From Orientallactaga sibirica (Eukaryota; Chordata; Mammalia; Rodentia; Dipodidae): a DNA stretch of 64,000 nt. The stretch lies in NCBI GenBank assembly GCA_036365145.1, contig JAEOAD010000024.1, forward strand, positions 13,411,501 to 13,475,500, read 5' to 3'. The stretch's first letter is position 1, and the number at the start of each line of letters is the position of its first letter. A program made the position numbers and the translations under genes. The notes below the pieces were generated by a model that worked only from the letters and a program-made list of their open reading frames with translations, ran no database searches and was not told the origin of the DNA. Positions 41,181-52,470 of the stretch are shown piece by piece.

Positions 41181-43209
41181 AATAATATATATCATTGATA
41201 TACATACTATAATATATGTAACACACACACACACATATCATTGATGGGACCTTGATGTGACCTTGATGAGAGGCCCCTCCAGAAAGAGCAATAACATGCT
41301 GGCCATTCCACAGGAGCCCTTCCATACCAGATGGAGGAAGGGTGCTGCGTCCTAATAGAAGGCTTCTCAATGAAGCCATTTTCCTCTCTCCATTCTTCCT
41401 TTCTCACCTTGTATTTTCCTCTTGTTACCTGTCACCTCTCAAGTACACATGCAGACCCTTGTGTTCTTAACCCTCTTTATCCAATCTCCATTTAAATTTT
41501 AAATTTCTACAGTGCCCAGTGTCCTCCCTTCACCTAAAATAAATTAAGTAGAATGTGTAATATTTCCATCTCTATCTCTTTCTCTCTCTTCCTCTTCCTC
41601 TGTCTCACTGAATTTTGTCGCATCACTGGACAATATTTTGAGTATAAACCACCCCTGACTCTGGAGCTGTGTGAGATCTCAATATTTAGCCACTTGCAAG
41701 AAGCTGAGTTGTTCTTTCAATAGCCCCACCACTCACCTTCCTTTAACCATGTCTGCAAATTTTTATGTTTCTAATGAGAAATATAAAGGTTCCATGTCTG
41801 CAGTTGGGGAGAAAATGGAAAGATCCAAATTTCCCTTGCACATTAATGTGGGTGAGCCAGGATCTACTTGTTAAAATTCTTGGATTGCTAATAAAAGTCA
41901 TAATATACCAAATGGTGGTAATTTGGATGAAACAAGCATATCAATCATTGAAGAATGGGCTCATGGCTCTTTATCTGGGCAGAATCATTAAGTAGAATTT
42001 ATGATATATAATGTATACTATTAAGCAGCTTCCATTAAACTTGCCTGCCAAACTCATTCGATATAGAGGGACGTTTAGAACAGCAAGATGTATGCAAGAG
42101 CGCCACCTATAGTAAAATTTCCACATTTATCGTACAGTGCTAAAATCCCAGAAAATAACTAGTTGTTGAACAGTGAGCTTAAGGAAAATAAAAAATACCC
42201 AATAAATGACATGTATGCTTTAATTTCTAACTCCAAGTCATCTAAATATTGCATAAAACTTATTTGGATAAAAATAGGATATTTCTAACACGTGGCCTTT
42301 TTTTGATTAAGCAAAACATGCTCTCATTTTGCAGATAATTTGAACCACTGTTACAGCATTTGTTTAAATACTTTGAAGAAAACTGTTACGTTTTGTTATC
42401 CTTTAACATTCCTTGTTACTCTTAACAATCTGCTTCTTGGAGACCTAAAACCGAGAGTCATCTGAAGTACAAACAGACCAACTTCTTTCCAATGTTTAAT
42501 TTTTTTTCCCCAATTCATTTACTTCAGCATAAATGTAAGACAAGTGGAGAACACTACGGAAGCGGTCACTAGAACCACTGCTGTGAAATGTCCTTTAGGA
42601 GTTGATATCCACAGAAATTTAGTCTTAAATACTTGTTCCTCTGACCTAGCAGCTAATTATGAGGGAACTGAGCCAAAAACTGAGATGAATAAAAAGAAAA
42701 TTCCATTGGTATTACAGAGATAGTTGCCAGAAACAGCTTACAAATCATGAGTCTTTGCAAAGATGAAAAGTCCAGTCTAAATTATTATTCGACCGGGTTC
42801 TTAAATCAACACAGAGGGAGGAGAAAAAGAAAAAAAAAAAAAAAAAAAGATTACAGTGGTCCTTTAATTTTCCCCTGGAAAGAGTCAACATGGAGGCATG
42901 GTCAGCAGCGCTGGAATAGCAGCCCTTGGTTTTTTTTTTGTTTGTTTGTTTTGTTTTTTTTGTTTTTTTTTTTTGGTTTCCAAAGAGAGCGCAGGTTTCT
43001 GAGGGATTGTCCTCACCTAGCGTACAAACCACACAGCCAGCTTCCGATGGGCTCAGCCACGCCACATTGTGTTCACTGCGGTGAGGCTGGTGTGAGCACC
43101 CTCGCCTGTGCCTGGTAAGCGGCGTGGGGTGGACGGCTGCACACATGTGCTTGCAGAGCCCGGGGAGCTGGGCATTGCAGCAGCCTTCCCAGCGTGGCCT
43201 GTGCGGGCG
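41181..43209. other. Non-repetitive stretch with low-complexity patches
   Basis: (CA)n at 41221-41236; A-run at 42829-42848; T/TTTG tract at 42930-42975. From 43015 the sequence becomes GC- and CpG-richer (GGTAAGCGGCGTGGGG, GTGCGGGCGCTTCC) leading into the candidate element. A 171-codon minus-strand frame at 42745-43260 runs through the poly-A and poly-T tracts and is not credible as a gene. Confidence 0.4.
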
Positions 43210-43970
43210 CTTCCTCTCTGCCCTGGGAGGCCCACTTCTCAGGATGAGAGGATAATTCACTCGCTATAGCCCATTCCATCTTCAGCCTCACGGCTGACGC
43301 TGCCAACAGAAGTGCCAATTAATGCCAATTACAATGGTGACTTTTCTGATATGGGCACCCCACTCATCTAGGCCATCAAGCGGCCATCATCTCTTAATGA
43401 CTGTCAGTCATTACCAAGATGGGCGAAGTTTGAACTAGTGACCTGGAGGAGAACTGCGCTTTTTCCTACTTCCAACTCCCTGAACCGTCCAATTCCCCTC
43501 CCCCTCTCCTGGCCAATGTTCTTAATTATAGTTTTGTACCTGAATAATGAATGTGCTACATTCTGACAGTGACAATGGCTAAAAGTGTGACAGCGGAGGC
43601 GCAGCTCTGTCGTCTGCCATTCAGCAGTCCTTGTCACAGCCTTCAGGCCAGGGAGGTCCAGGGAGGACCTTCAAGGAGACACTATTATTTCCTTTGTCAT
43701 TTAATCATGTGCATTTTTTTTATTTGTCTTTACTATGCCTAAGAAATAAGGAGGGCATTTTTATGCAGTTAAATGTGTCATGGACTTCTGTCCGGTGGCT
43801 GTCGTTAGGCCTTTCTTATCTGCTCATTATTTCCTGTAGCCTTATGAGACAGAAACTCCCCATACAATTAAATAAGCGGCAAATTAATCTGGAAACACAC
43901 CTTTCAGTTTCAGAAGCAAGTGGAATACAACAAACATTCTCAGTGAGAGAAGAGAGTCCGTTTCCTCTGT
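43210..43970. promoter_or_regulatory. Best candidate conserved regulatory element
   Basis: About 760 bp, repeat-free, unusually motif-dense. It holds a tandem TGCCAATTA pair (43313-43321 and 43323-43331), a 19-bp perfect palindrome TAATGACTGTCAGTCATTA (43395-43413) combining homeodomain TAAT with MEIS/TGIF-like TGACAG, CTTAATTATAG (43524), TGAATAATGAATG (43541), GTGACAGCGGAGG and TTTAATCATGTGC. No open frame is consistent with an exon. I infer a developmental enhancer. Target gene unknown. Confidence 0.45.
43395..43413. promoter_or_regulatory. 19-bp perfect palindrome with TAAT/TGACAG half-sites
   Basis: TAATGACTG, central T, CAGTCATTA: each arm is the exact reverse complement of the other. 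Each arm pairs a homeodomain core with a MEIS/TGIF-like word, so a symmetric dimer site is plausible. Confidence 0.5.
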
Positions 43971-44529
43971 AAAACACACACCTGAATCTTTCTTTCCTTG
44001 ATAACCATTGTATCCCTACCCCCGACAGCAACTTTTCTAAACAACCAGTTGTGTGCTGTAGGACTGGGGCACGATCTGTGTTTTGTGAGACCCTAAAACA
44101 TAACTTCACTTGACTCAGAATGGCCGGCAGCAGATGTGGCATGAGTCCCAAGTTGGTTTTATTTCTATATTTGGAGAGGAAGAAAAGTTTAGGGGAATTT
44201 ACCAACTGACTCACTCTGATCCACCCTCACATACTTCACAAAAGGAGCAATCCAAGGACAGGATATATACTCATTCTAATTCCTTTCCTCTCTCTGAATG
44301 TGGTTGCCAAAAATTTATGGAAAAAAAATTGAAGTTTCACCTATTTCCTCTGCATCCATAATATGTTTCAAAAAGAATAGGATTTCTTTAAGGAATTTAA
44401 TTCTAGAATACAATTTAGAAATGAAGGAATTGCCCTGATCTCCCAGAAGGGTAGTGGCAAAATTAAAATTAAAACTTAGAAACATGGGGGTGTGTTGCTG
44501 TTGTTTGTTGCTGTTTGAGGTCATTCAAG
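43971..44529. other. Non-repetitive intergenic stretch
   Basis: Unique sequence. Nothing recognised. Confidence 0.4.
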
Positions 44530-44690
44530 ATCATAATGTCAGTGACCTGCTCTAAGTCTGTGCAATTGGCAACCTGAAAAGGCACTATACTGCAAGCAAG
44601 AGAAGGCCAGGGGGACACACAGTGAGGGAAGTGCCCAGAATAAGTGCAGAGCCAGGATTGGAACCCAGACATGGCTGCCTCCAAAGAAGA
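44530..44690 (-). mobile_element. MIR-like fragment, minus strand (weak)
   Basis: GGACACACAGTGAGGGAAGTGCC and GAGCCAGGATTGGAACCCAG resemble the complement of the MIR core ('gtcacacagctagtaagtggc', 'gagccgggattcgaaccc'). Confidence 0.45.
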
Positions 44691-44939
44691 TGTTCATTTA
44701 ACATATCCCATGACTTCAAATCAGGTAGAGATTTAGCGAAACAGCTCACCATGCTTTAAGCCAGTTCAAACAATTGTACAAAATCCTCTGTCCCTGAATC
44801 TTCGAAGTCAGTCCACATTATCATAGGGTAAACCCGGACAGGTCACATTCAGTCCAGAGAGAAACAGAAAACGCACTAGTTTCCATGCTTGTGCAATAAT
44901 ACTGATGCTATGCAAAAGAGATCGGGGTAAAACACGTAG

Positions 44940-45049
44940 GATATGACACCTGTAGTCTCAGTACTTGGAAGGATGAAGCAGGAGGGTTGTGAGTTCAAGG
45001 CCAGCCAGGACTACATAGTGAGACCCTATTTCAAAAAAAAAAAAAAAAG
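44940..45049 (+). mobile_element. B1-like SINE, shortened, plus strand
   Basis: GACACCTGTAGTCTCAGTACTTGG, GAGGGTTGTGAGTTCAAGG, CCAGCCAGGACTACATAGTG, AGACCCTATTTCAAAAAAA. It lacks the internal 29-bp B1 duplication, as in monomeric proto-B1. Confidence 0.8.
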
Positions 45050-45154
45050 GTGATAAAAAGGAATGTAAAACATGGTGTTTCTTTAACAATCTGTGAACAT
45101 AAGTTACTATGTGTGCAGTCTGAGACTTTAGATGATTCGCAATGATATTACTAA

Positions 45155-45335
45155 TATAGTCAGTGACCATTCATTGAGAACTTTTCATGTATTATATGCA
45201 AATTTACTCCTCGCAATGGCTGTTAGAGTCCCATTTAATGGATGAACACACCGAGGTTCAACCAAGTTTATTTAGCAAGTTGTTCCAATGCACTGAGCTC
45301 AAGCTAACATCTGGGACCAGGACTCTCAAATTCCA
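45155..45335 (-). mobile_element. MIR SINE, minus strand
   Basis: TCCCATTTAATGGATGAACACACC, GAGGTTCAACCAAGTTTATTTAGC and GGGACCAGGACTCTCAAATTCC follow the complement of the MIR core, diverged. Confidence 0.55.
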
Positions 45336-45404
45336 AAGATGGAAGTCCTTTATTTCCCTGGTCCTCATAGCTTCCTGGGTCTGTTAGGGAGGGCATTGCT
45401 TTTT

Positions 45405-45436
<32 letters not shown>

Positions 45437-45752
45437 GGGTTTAATTTTATTGATCATTTCTCATATGTTTACCTCTGCCTCCCAAGTTTTAGCCACCAAG
45501 AGCTTTTTTTCTTTTAATAATTTTATCAATCATTTTCATAGAGTCATCAAAAGAACGCTAAGATGCCTCTAATATGGCAACTTATTTTATTTTAAATGAC
45601 CAAGACTTTTGTTTAACAGTGAGATATTGAAAGGGGAAAGACTAATGTACACAGTAAACAGATGATAGAAGTCTAGAAAAATAAATAAAAGCAATCTTTC
45701 TCGATCCTCCTTTGCTTTTCAAAATAGTGTCTGTACCAGCTACCCATCATGT
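45336..45752. other. Non-repetitive stretch with T-run
   Basis: T-run at 45401-45434. ACCTCTGCCTCCCAAGTTTTAG (45472-45493) is a possible scrap of a minus-strand B1. Otherwise unique. Confidence 0.4.
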
Positions 45753-45768
45753 AGAAAGAGCTACCCTG

Positions 45769-45966
45769 GGCTGGAGGGGTGGCTTTCAGTTAAGGTACTT
45801 GCCTAGAAAGCCAAAGGACCCAAGTTTGATTTTCCAGGACTCACATAAGCCAGATGCACAAGGTGGAGCATGCATCTGGAGTTCGTTTGCAGTGGCTGGA
45901 GACCCTGGCACACCCATTCTCTCTCTCTCTGTCTCTCAAATAAATAAAAAAATTAAAAAATTATTT
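45769..45966 (+). mobile_element. Dip-type SINE, short subfamily, plus strand
   Basis: GGCTGGAGGGGTGGCTTTCAG, AAGCCAGATGCACAAGGTGG, CATCTGGAGTTCGTTTGCAGTGG, CACCCATTCTCTCTCTCTC, CAAATAAATAAAAAAATT. Perfect 14-bp target duplication AGAAAGAGCTACCC (45753-45766 and 45969-45982). Confidence 0.93.
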
Positions 45967-45982
45967 TAAGAAAGAGCTACCC

Positions 45983-46889
45983 CACAAAGACACCCTGGTC
46001 CAGGGCTTTGGAAAACACATGTTGGACCGTCCCTTCTATCATGCTGGATGGGTTTAGATATAGCATTTCCTTTGCATAAGACATTATTAACACTCAATAA
46101 TCTCCTGAGCCCTATATAAAATACATGTGAAAGGTCAGAAATGATTCTGGAGATAAATTTTCCTAAAACTAAAACTCTATACCTGAGTGCAACAGACCTT
46201 CAGACTGTCCAGTGTCATAACAATATGCTGAACCAGGCATGGGAAATGACCTGGAAAGATGTGCCAACTCAAGGTCATGGTTAGGGATCCTGCAGGACCC
46301 TGACCACAAATAGTACAGTGTTAAATACAAAGTTATGAGGGATTGAAGAAAATAACAAAATGTGTGTGATTTCAGGAAATCTGAATGAGAAGCAACAGGC
46401 CACACTTGAGAAATTTGCTAACAGAAAACATGCTACTGAAATGTAGGCATTGTTTGTCAGTGTGATGGAAACCAAACAGCTCTGGCTTCTTGCCAGTGTT
46501 ACACAGGCTACAACTTCCAGCTTTGCTGACCACCCCTCTGCAGGAATGAAGTAGGATAACTTTTTAAGATGATAGAAATATAAATGTTCCATTCTTGAGA
46601 CCAGATAATAAATATATCAAACAAGAAAAAGAACATCCGGATTGCACTTGTTTTTAATAAACAGCACGAGATGATGAGAACAGAAAAAAAATGAAAAGGA
46701 CTCAAAAAGGTATTAAACAAACTTAATTTAGAATAAAAATTAAAGCATGAAGATTGATTGGTGTGTGAGGCTTCCCATACCCCTGCTTATAGGAAAGCAA
46801 GCAACTTGCCATCTTTTATGAGATTAAAGTCCTTCCACTACTGACAAATGCTATTGGAAACCTTTTTCCACCTTAGCTTACATTTTTTT
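45983..46889. other. Non-repetitive intergenic stretch
   Basis: Unique sequence. Nothing recognised. Confidence 0.4.
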
Positions 46890-47420
46890 CTATTTTATTT
46901 GACTGCACTCTCCTTTCTCTGGCTACATTTGGAATGCTACTTATTTCAACTTTAAAACAGTTTGTATGCAAGATGTTGTTTTGTGTAAAGAAGAGAAAAG
47001 ATTGACAAATCGAAACCAAACAGGGAAGAATTATAAATATTTTGCTTCGCTATTGCAGCTTTCTCCATATGCCTCAAATAAAACATTTCCGATGAAGCTC
47101 CACTTCTGCACAAAGCTTACCCACAAAGCACATCTTTATTTGCATGTAACATGTGTAAATGTAATCAGCATTTTTTAAAGAAACAATTGAAATGTGATTT
47201 TTATGAAGAGCAAGTGGATTTTTTTTTTCTTCTTTCACTTTTTGCAAATGAAATCTGAAACTGCACCCGCTATTGACAGACTGATGGCTGGGTCGGTTGC
47301 CAAAAGCTGGTTAGGAAGTCGGCATGAAGGTCACTAATTTCATTCTGTTTGATTTCAACAGGACCTTGAAACAAAGAACAGTTTTCAATAGATGGTGAAG
47401 AGAGATGGGTTATTAAACTA
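46890..47420. promoter_or_regulatory. Candidate conserved non-coding element
   Basis: Repeat-free block with a perfect octamer ATTTGCAT (47138-47145), AAGGTCAC nuclear-receptor half-site followed by TAATTTCATT (about 47329), GGGTCGGTTGCC, AAGTCGGCATG and a SOX-like AACAAAG (47369). CpGs are retained at several points despite AT-rich surroundings. Enhancer-like texture, with conservation untested. Confidence 0.4.
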
Positions 47421-48496
47421 CTATTGTGCTATCCATTCTGTGAGATTTTTCAAAACAGAGGCTCTATTATACTATAAATCATATAATCAAAGAAAAGTAG
47501 CAGAGAACAAGGTAAAGATATCATATTTGTCACGGGACTGATGTTCACTTTTGCAATGCTCCTTTTATCATTCTACCTTCCAAAATTATTAGAATTCAGT
47601 ATAAATCAGCTACTGATTTGTTTTTCAGTTATGTCTATATAGAATGTGTTCTTGGGAACTTGCTGTATTTTCTCCATTTATTTCAATGATATCTCTCAAA
47701 TACTGTCTTTTGTTTTGTCAGTTTCATTTTCCTCACCAGTTAACAATGAAATCACAGTAAGGCAATCACATCCTTACAACAGTCACTTGCAAATTGTTTT
47801 TAATAACTCTAACTTGATTAGAGAAGGGAAATAATATCATATCTGATTTAAATAGCAGCTAAATTTGTTGTGTTATTGTCTTTAGTAGAGTAAATAAATG
47901 AAATAAACTAATCACCAGTCTGAAGTGTGTGGTATGCATGAGATCAATAGATATCATAGAATCACAGTTTAAAATCTAAATACAATGTCATCACATTTAT
48001 ATCTAAATCTAAGAAAATTGCCTTTTTTGATATAAGAATTGATTTTAAAATATACATCATGATATAAGCATACAGAAGGAAAAAAAACAGAATAAATCTA
48101 GCAAACAATGAAAAGTCATTAACTGAAAAACTTAGCCAAAAACATCAAAAGAAGTCCCAAAGTCTTCTATTGAATAGACTCAAATTCAAAAAAATAAATA
48201 AATAAATCAGGAATGAGACATAACTGGGCCACCAAGTTCCAAGTTGCTATTGATTTCCCATTACTTGTGTTACCACAGGACATGAGTGGTGGGAGGAGCT
48301 CCCAGTGATGTAAGGAACAGACCCAACCTGCCCACAGGAAGTTTGGACAGACATCTAAAACATTCACTCTTGATAGGAGAGAGTGTGCCCGCTTCCCTTC
48401 TGCTCTATAGAAACTCTTCTCCATAAGTGAAAACATCAAATTTTTAAAAATTCCTTCCAAATCCAACCATCAAAGGACAGTACTACAGGATTTTAT
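47421..48496. other. Non-repetitive, AT-rich stretch
   Basis: Unique sequence, very AT-rich at 47840-48130, with a short (AAAT)n near 48190. Nothing recognised. Confidence 0.4.
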
Positions 48497-48647
48497 GTAC
48501 TGAATTTCTGTCTTCCCCAACATGATGTTATTTGGATGTAGGGCTTTCAGATGGTACTTGGATCATGAAAGTAAAGCCTGCAGAAAGCATTATGGTATTT
48601 ATGCCCTTAGAAGATAAAATTGGAAATTGAATCCTTATCTATCTATC

Positions 48648-48699
<52 letters not shown>

Positions 48700-48905
48700 G
48701 TCATCTCTATCTCTATCTTTCTCCCCATCCCTCTTCCCTTCTCTCTCCTCTTTCTCTATGAGAGGACACAGAAAAGGTACATCTAACTCTGCTGCCCTTC
48801 TCATTTTAGTCCAGCTTCTAGGATTCTGGGAAATAAAAATTAGTTGCTTAATCCATCCTAACTCTACTGTTCTCATGTTCTTGTTATGGTAACCCCAAAG
48901 TAAAC
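48497..48905 (+). mobile_element. MaLR-type LTR (MLT1/MST-like), plus strand, interrupted by a microsatellite
   Basis: CTGTCTTCCCCAACATGATG, TTATTTGGATGTAGGGCTTTC, ATTTATGCCCTTAGAAGAT, ATGAGAGGACACAGAAAAGG, TTAGTCCAGCTTCTAGGATTC, GGGAAATAAAAATTAGTTG and CTTGTTATGGTAACCCCAAAG keep the order of the MaLR consensus from its T-rich start to its 'gttatagcagccc' end. A (TATC)n tract sits in the middle. Confidence 0.7.
48634..48710. repeat. (TATC)n microsatellite
   Basis: TATC units with two CATC/GTCATC interruptions, inside the MaLR LTR. Confidence 0.92.
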
Positions 48906-50469
48906 TGTCTGTTTTGACCCACCACTACTGGGCTAATTTTCACATACTGCAGCATCTTTCCTTACCAACACTTTTTGAATAGTAGCTGGAACCTCCTTTC
49001 TCACAGCTTCTAGCACTTTGGGGCTTCTGGAGAACTGACAGCTATCACTTGATGATTTTTCCCTTTCCCCTCAGTAGGTTCAAAGCTGGGGTGTCCCCAA
49101 ATTATACTAGTACTATGAATCCATCAAGGTGGCAAAGTAGCCCCCCACTTTTCTGGAAGAAGTACATTCCAACACTCCCAACAGATACCTGAAACCAGAA
49201 GTAATACTGAACTCTGTGTGTATATGTATGTGTATATGCCACTATATAACTAGCAGGCATGCTCCACACAGCCTGGAGTCACTAGACAAAGGGGTGACTC
49301 CCGTCTTGAGTGGGTTGATATGCGATATCCTCATGCATCATGGCATAAAAATTAGAACTTAATTGCTTATTTATAGATTTTTCTATTGGATATGTTTTCA
49401 GCCACTGGTAACTGAAAGGATGGGAAATAAAGCCATAAGGAGGGATTGCTGTGCCAGGCAGCAGTTCCCCTAACACAATGCTACCTCCCTGAGGTACAGC
49501 TGGCATACTCGAAGAGTTCCTGACATAGCCCTTGACAGACTAAAGGGGTGGGTACATCTCTGAGGTGATTGCTTTTTATCTCAGCCTGATGAAATCTCGC
49601 TCTTTCCTGTCCCATTATCCTGACTCACTTCACAGTGCTAGACTCCATAGCAGCCCAGCCAAAGTTGTGCACTGCCTCAGAGACAATGCTGGGAGAACGG
49701 CTCAGCAGGACCTGCATGTGAAAATTCCACCGATTTTCCTTTCTGGCTGTAAACTCTTATGATATGGCATTGACCAACCCATTTTAACTAAGTATAAGGC
49801 TTTGCTTGTGCTATTTATGCAGTGTTAGTCTCCCCACCATTCTCACCACATCTGACCCCTAAATATTTTTGCTCCTAAGGTATATTTTTAGATGATCCCA
49901 AGAGTACCCCATGACCAATTGTTCCTGGTCTCTAAAGCTAGAAGGCAGGCACACATGGCAGAATTCACAAATCATGGGTACACAAAATCATATTCTTTCC
50001 TAGGCCCTTCCTATAATCAGTTATCAGATTGTGTGTTTCTATATAGGAACTTTAGCTACTTAACCATCTGAAATGTCCTTGCTTACAAAGAAAAGTCCCT
50101 GTAATAAAGGAAACATTTATTAAAAATTTTAACAGATCCCAGTGTTAAACAGTTTCTCTCCTCTTTGGAAATGCACACATGGGGAATCATAATGATGCTA
50201 GTGACTAGAAGCCATAATCACTGGTGATCATCTCTTAGACTCTTTATTTATTGTACATTAACTGCACAAAAGAATATTACATTGGAACAGCACCTTCACG
50301 ATTTTAACATATGAGGCATTAGCTTACATATCTTGCTTTTCAGAATTTCTGATTAAATGTTTTAATTTAAATGGAAAATAATATTTAATGTAATATCTAG
50401 CCTAAAGTGTCCCTGAAGCTTCAATTGCAAACAATCATAATAAAGAATGTTCTTGTTTTAATCTACAAA
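48906..50469. other. Non-repetitive intergenic stretch
   Basis: 1.5 kb of unique sequence with no recognised repeat, exon or motif cluster. Confidence 0.4.
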
Positions 50470-50489
50470 ATAAGTACATTTGATTTTAA

Positions 50490-50836
50490 TTACTTGGATA
50501 ATGACCAAGCAAGTACATCAGGCACATCCCTTCCAAGAGATAATGAAAGACTCAGAGGAGCAAACAGTATTCCTGCGAACAGACCATCACATTCTGACTC
50601 TGAGGATGACTCCACTAATGAAAACCTGTCTCTGCAAATGACTCATCCTCTGAAAACTGTTCTGAAGATGTTGGAAATCAGAACGATGCATGTGAAAATG
50701 AAATTAATCAATAGGAAGATGGGGAACAGCAGTCTATCACAGAAGGGCTGTTTGATAATAATGAAATTGAGGAAACAGTCAGTGGTAGAGAAACAAATGA
50801 AAGCGCAGGAAATGTCAATGATAATAATGAGTAAGT
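50490..50836 (+). pseudogene. Possible decayed coding fragment (Ser/acidic-rich), origin unknown
   Basis: An open frame from about 50490 gives DNDQASTSGTSLPRDNERL, then a Ser/Asp-rich run SHSDSEDDSTNEN (50585-50623). After about 50625 the protein-like signal shifts phase to SANDSSSENCSEDVGNQND, hits TAG at 50711-50713 and continues EDGEQQSITEGLFDNNE to TAA at 50833-50835. Similar acidic/Ser/Asn composition on both sides of a one-base shift and a stop suggests a broken exon or processed copy of a disordered acidic protein. I do not recognise the parent. It could also be chance in AT-rich DNA. Confidence 0.3.
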
Positions 50837-52112
50837 AACTAATTCCTGAAATTCACAAGGAAGAGTTTGTCAACACAAATGATCATACATATAAATGACA
50901 GAGATAAGAAACTACAATTACTTTTATGTCCCCCCCCAAGTTTCTGAAGATATGAAAACTTTAAGATATTTAACAGAAAGAAGGATGCCAAAGTTTCAGA
51001 AGTTCACATCAGTAGGAAGCTACAAAAGGGTCCAGTCTTGCTGGAGCCCTTGGAGCATGGGATGGCAGCAGTGCAGGATAAGCCTAGAAAGTTCTCCTGG
51101 GTTTCCAAGAAGCATTTGGGAATGTCAGTTGGACTTCTCTTCTTTGACTGCCCTTGCCTGGTTTTGATCACCTTGCTCCAAGTCCACAATCATACCCAGC
51201 TCTACTTTGAGTCTTTCATAACAATAGGAGAGTTCCCTCTCTCACTTCAGCAGCTGTATATGCAATCTTTTAAACATGTAATGTTTTTGTCTCAATTGTA
51301 TATCACCCATCAACTTCAGTTCTCCATAAGTGCTATTATTTGTAGTGCCAATGGTGAATTATCAACTTTACTTCCTTCATGAATGCTATTATTTGTGGTA
51401 CCAATGGCAAATTCATAGAGCCACATAATAGCAACCTGGAGAAATTATGATTCTCATGAGTATCTGAAGGGCAGATGCCTTTGGCTCTGTTTTCAATGCT
51501 GTCTGGAAGATTCCTTGCTACTGTGCAAATAATCTATTCTCTGTATCATAAATACTTCCTTTTCTCAACACAAAACTCCCCGTTCCAAAAGAATCATGCC
51601 AAACCAAGGCTGTTTAGCCAAGTAAGCCATTATTTAAGTAGCATGCCCTCTAAATATTAGCTATGCCAACCAATAATTCAAATGCTTCATCTTTTCTGCT
51701 TGCATGTAGACTTTAGGTTTTTGTTTGGTTTTGTTTAGGTTTTATTTTTATTGTCCACAAATTCAAAACACAGCATGTGGAAGTTATTTCTTCTTGTCCT
51801 ATAACTGGTCAGCAATGTTTCCTCAAGCTCATATTCAACCCAAATCCCAGCATTGAGTAAGTCCCAAGCTTTTAAGTGGTTAAAGCAAAATTACTGAATC
51901 TGAGTCTATGCAAGAATTACAATAAAGGGGCAGTGGTGACCATATTATAACATGCAAATATTACTTTAATCCAGTTATTTTAATTCAATGTTTAAAAATA
52001 GATCAGAAGAGTCATTCTAAAATGAGAATTCGATTTGGCATTTAGATCATTTGTGAGATTTACTAAGGTCATTTTTTTCTATGAAATCATAAAAGCTTTA
52101 AAATTGAATGAG
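50837..52112. other. Non-repetitive intergenic stretch
   Basis: Unique sequence. 51305-51415 contains a local near-duplicate: TGCTATTATTTGTAG/TGCCAATGG and TGCTATTATTTGTGG/ACCAATGG about 55 bp apart. No gene recognised. Confidence 0.4.
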
Positions 52113-52470
52113 GGGGCAGAAAAGATGGTGCAGTGGATAAAACACCATGCCACATATGTGGAACACAGTTCAAATCCCCAAAACCTATGTATATGTCAGG
52201 TGGGGGTGGCAGCCTACCTGTAATATCAGTGTTTGCAAGGTGGAAACAAAGAATCCCTAGGAAAAGGTGAGCTCAACTATGAGAATTGCTGCACGTGAGA
52301 GACCCCACCCCAGTAAAATAAGATGGAGAGCAACTGAGGAAGACACCTGATATTATCCTCTAGTCTCTACATGCATGCACGCACACACATGCGCGCATGC
52401 ATACCCACACATGTGTGCTCACACAAGAACATGCATACACACACTACACACTTGCACACACATGCAGAAA
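52113..52470 (+). mobile_element. B4 SINE, plus strand
   Basis: GGGGCAGAAAAGATGGTGCAG, CAGTTCAAATCCCCAAAACC, GCAGCCTACCTGTAATATCAG, AAACAAAGAATCCCTAGG, CAACTGAGGAAGACACCTG, then the CA/GCATGC-rich end (52370-52465) typical of B4. Confidence 0.8.

Noticed and set aside
42745..43260. 171-codon minus-strand frame, the longest in the window
   Set aside because: Includes translated poly-A and poly-T tracts and an AAAC/TTTG-rich run; no domain, and the opposite strand is equally open.
43816..44214. 132-codon minus-strand frame overlapping the candidate enhancer
   Set aside because: No recognisable domain. Constraint there, if any, is more likely regulatory; a codon-periodicity test would decide.
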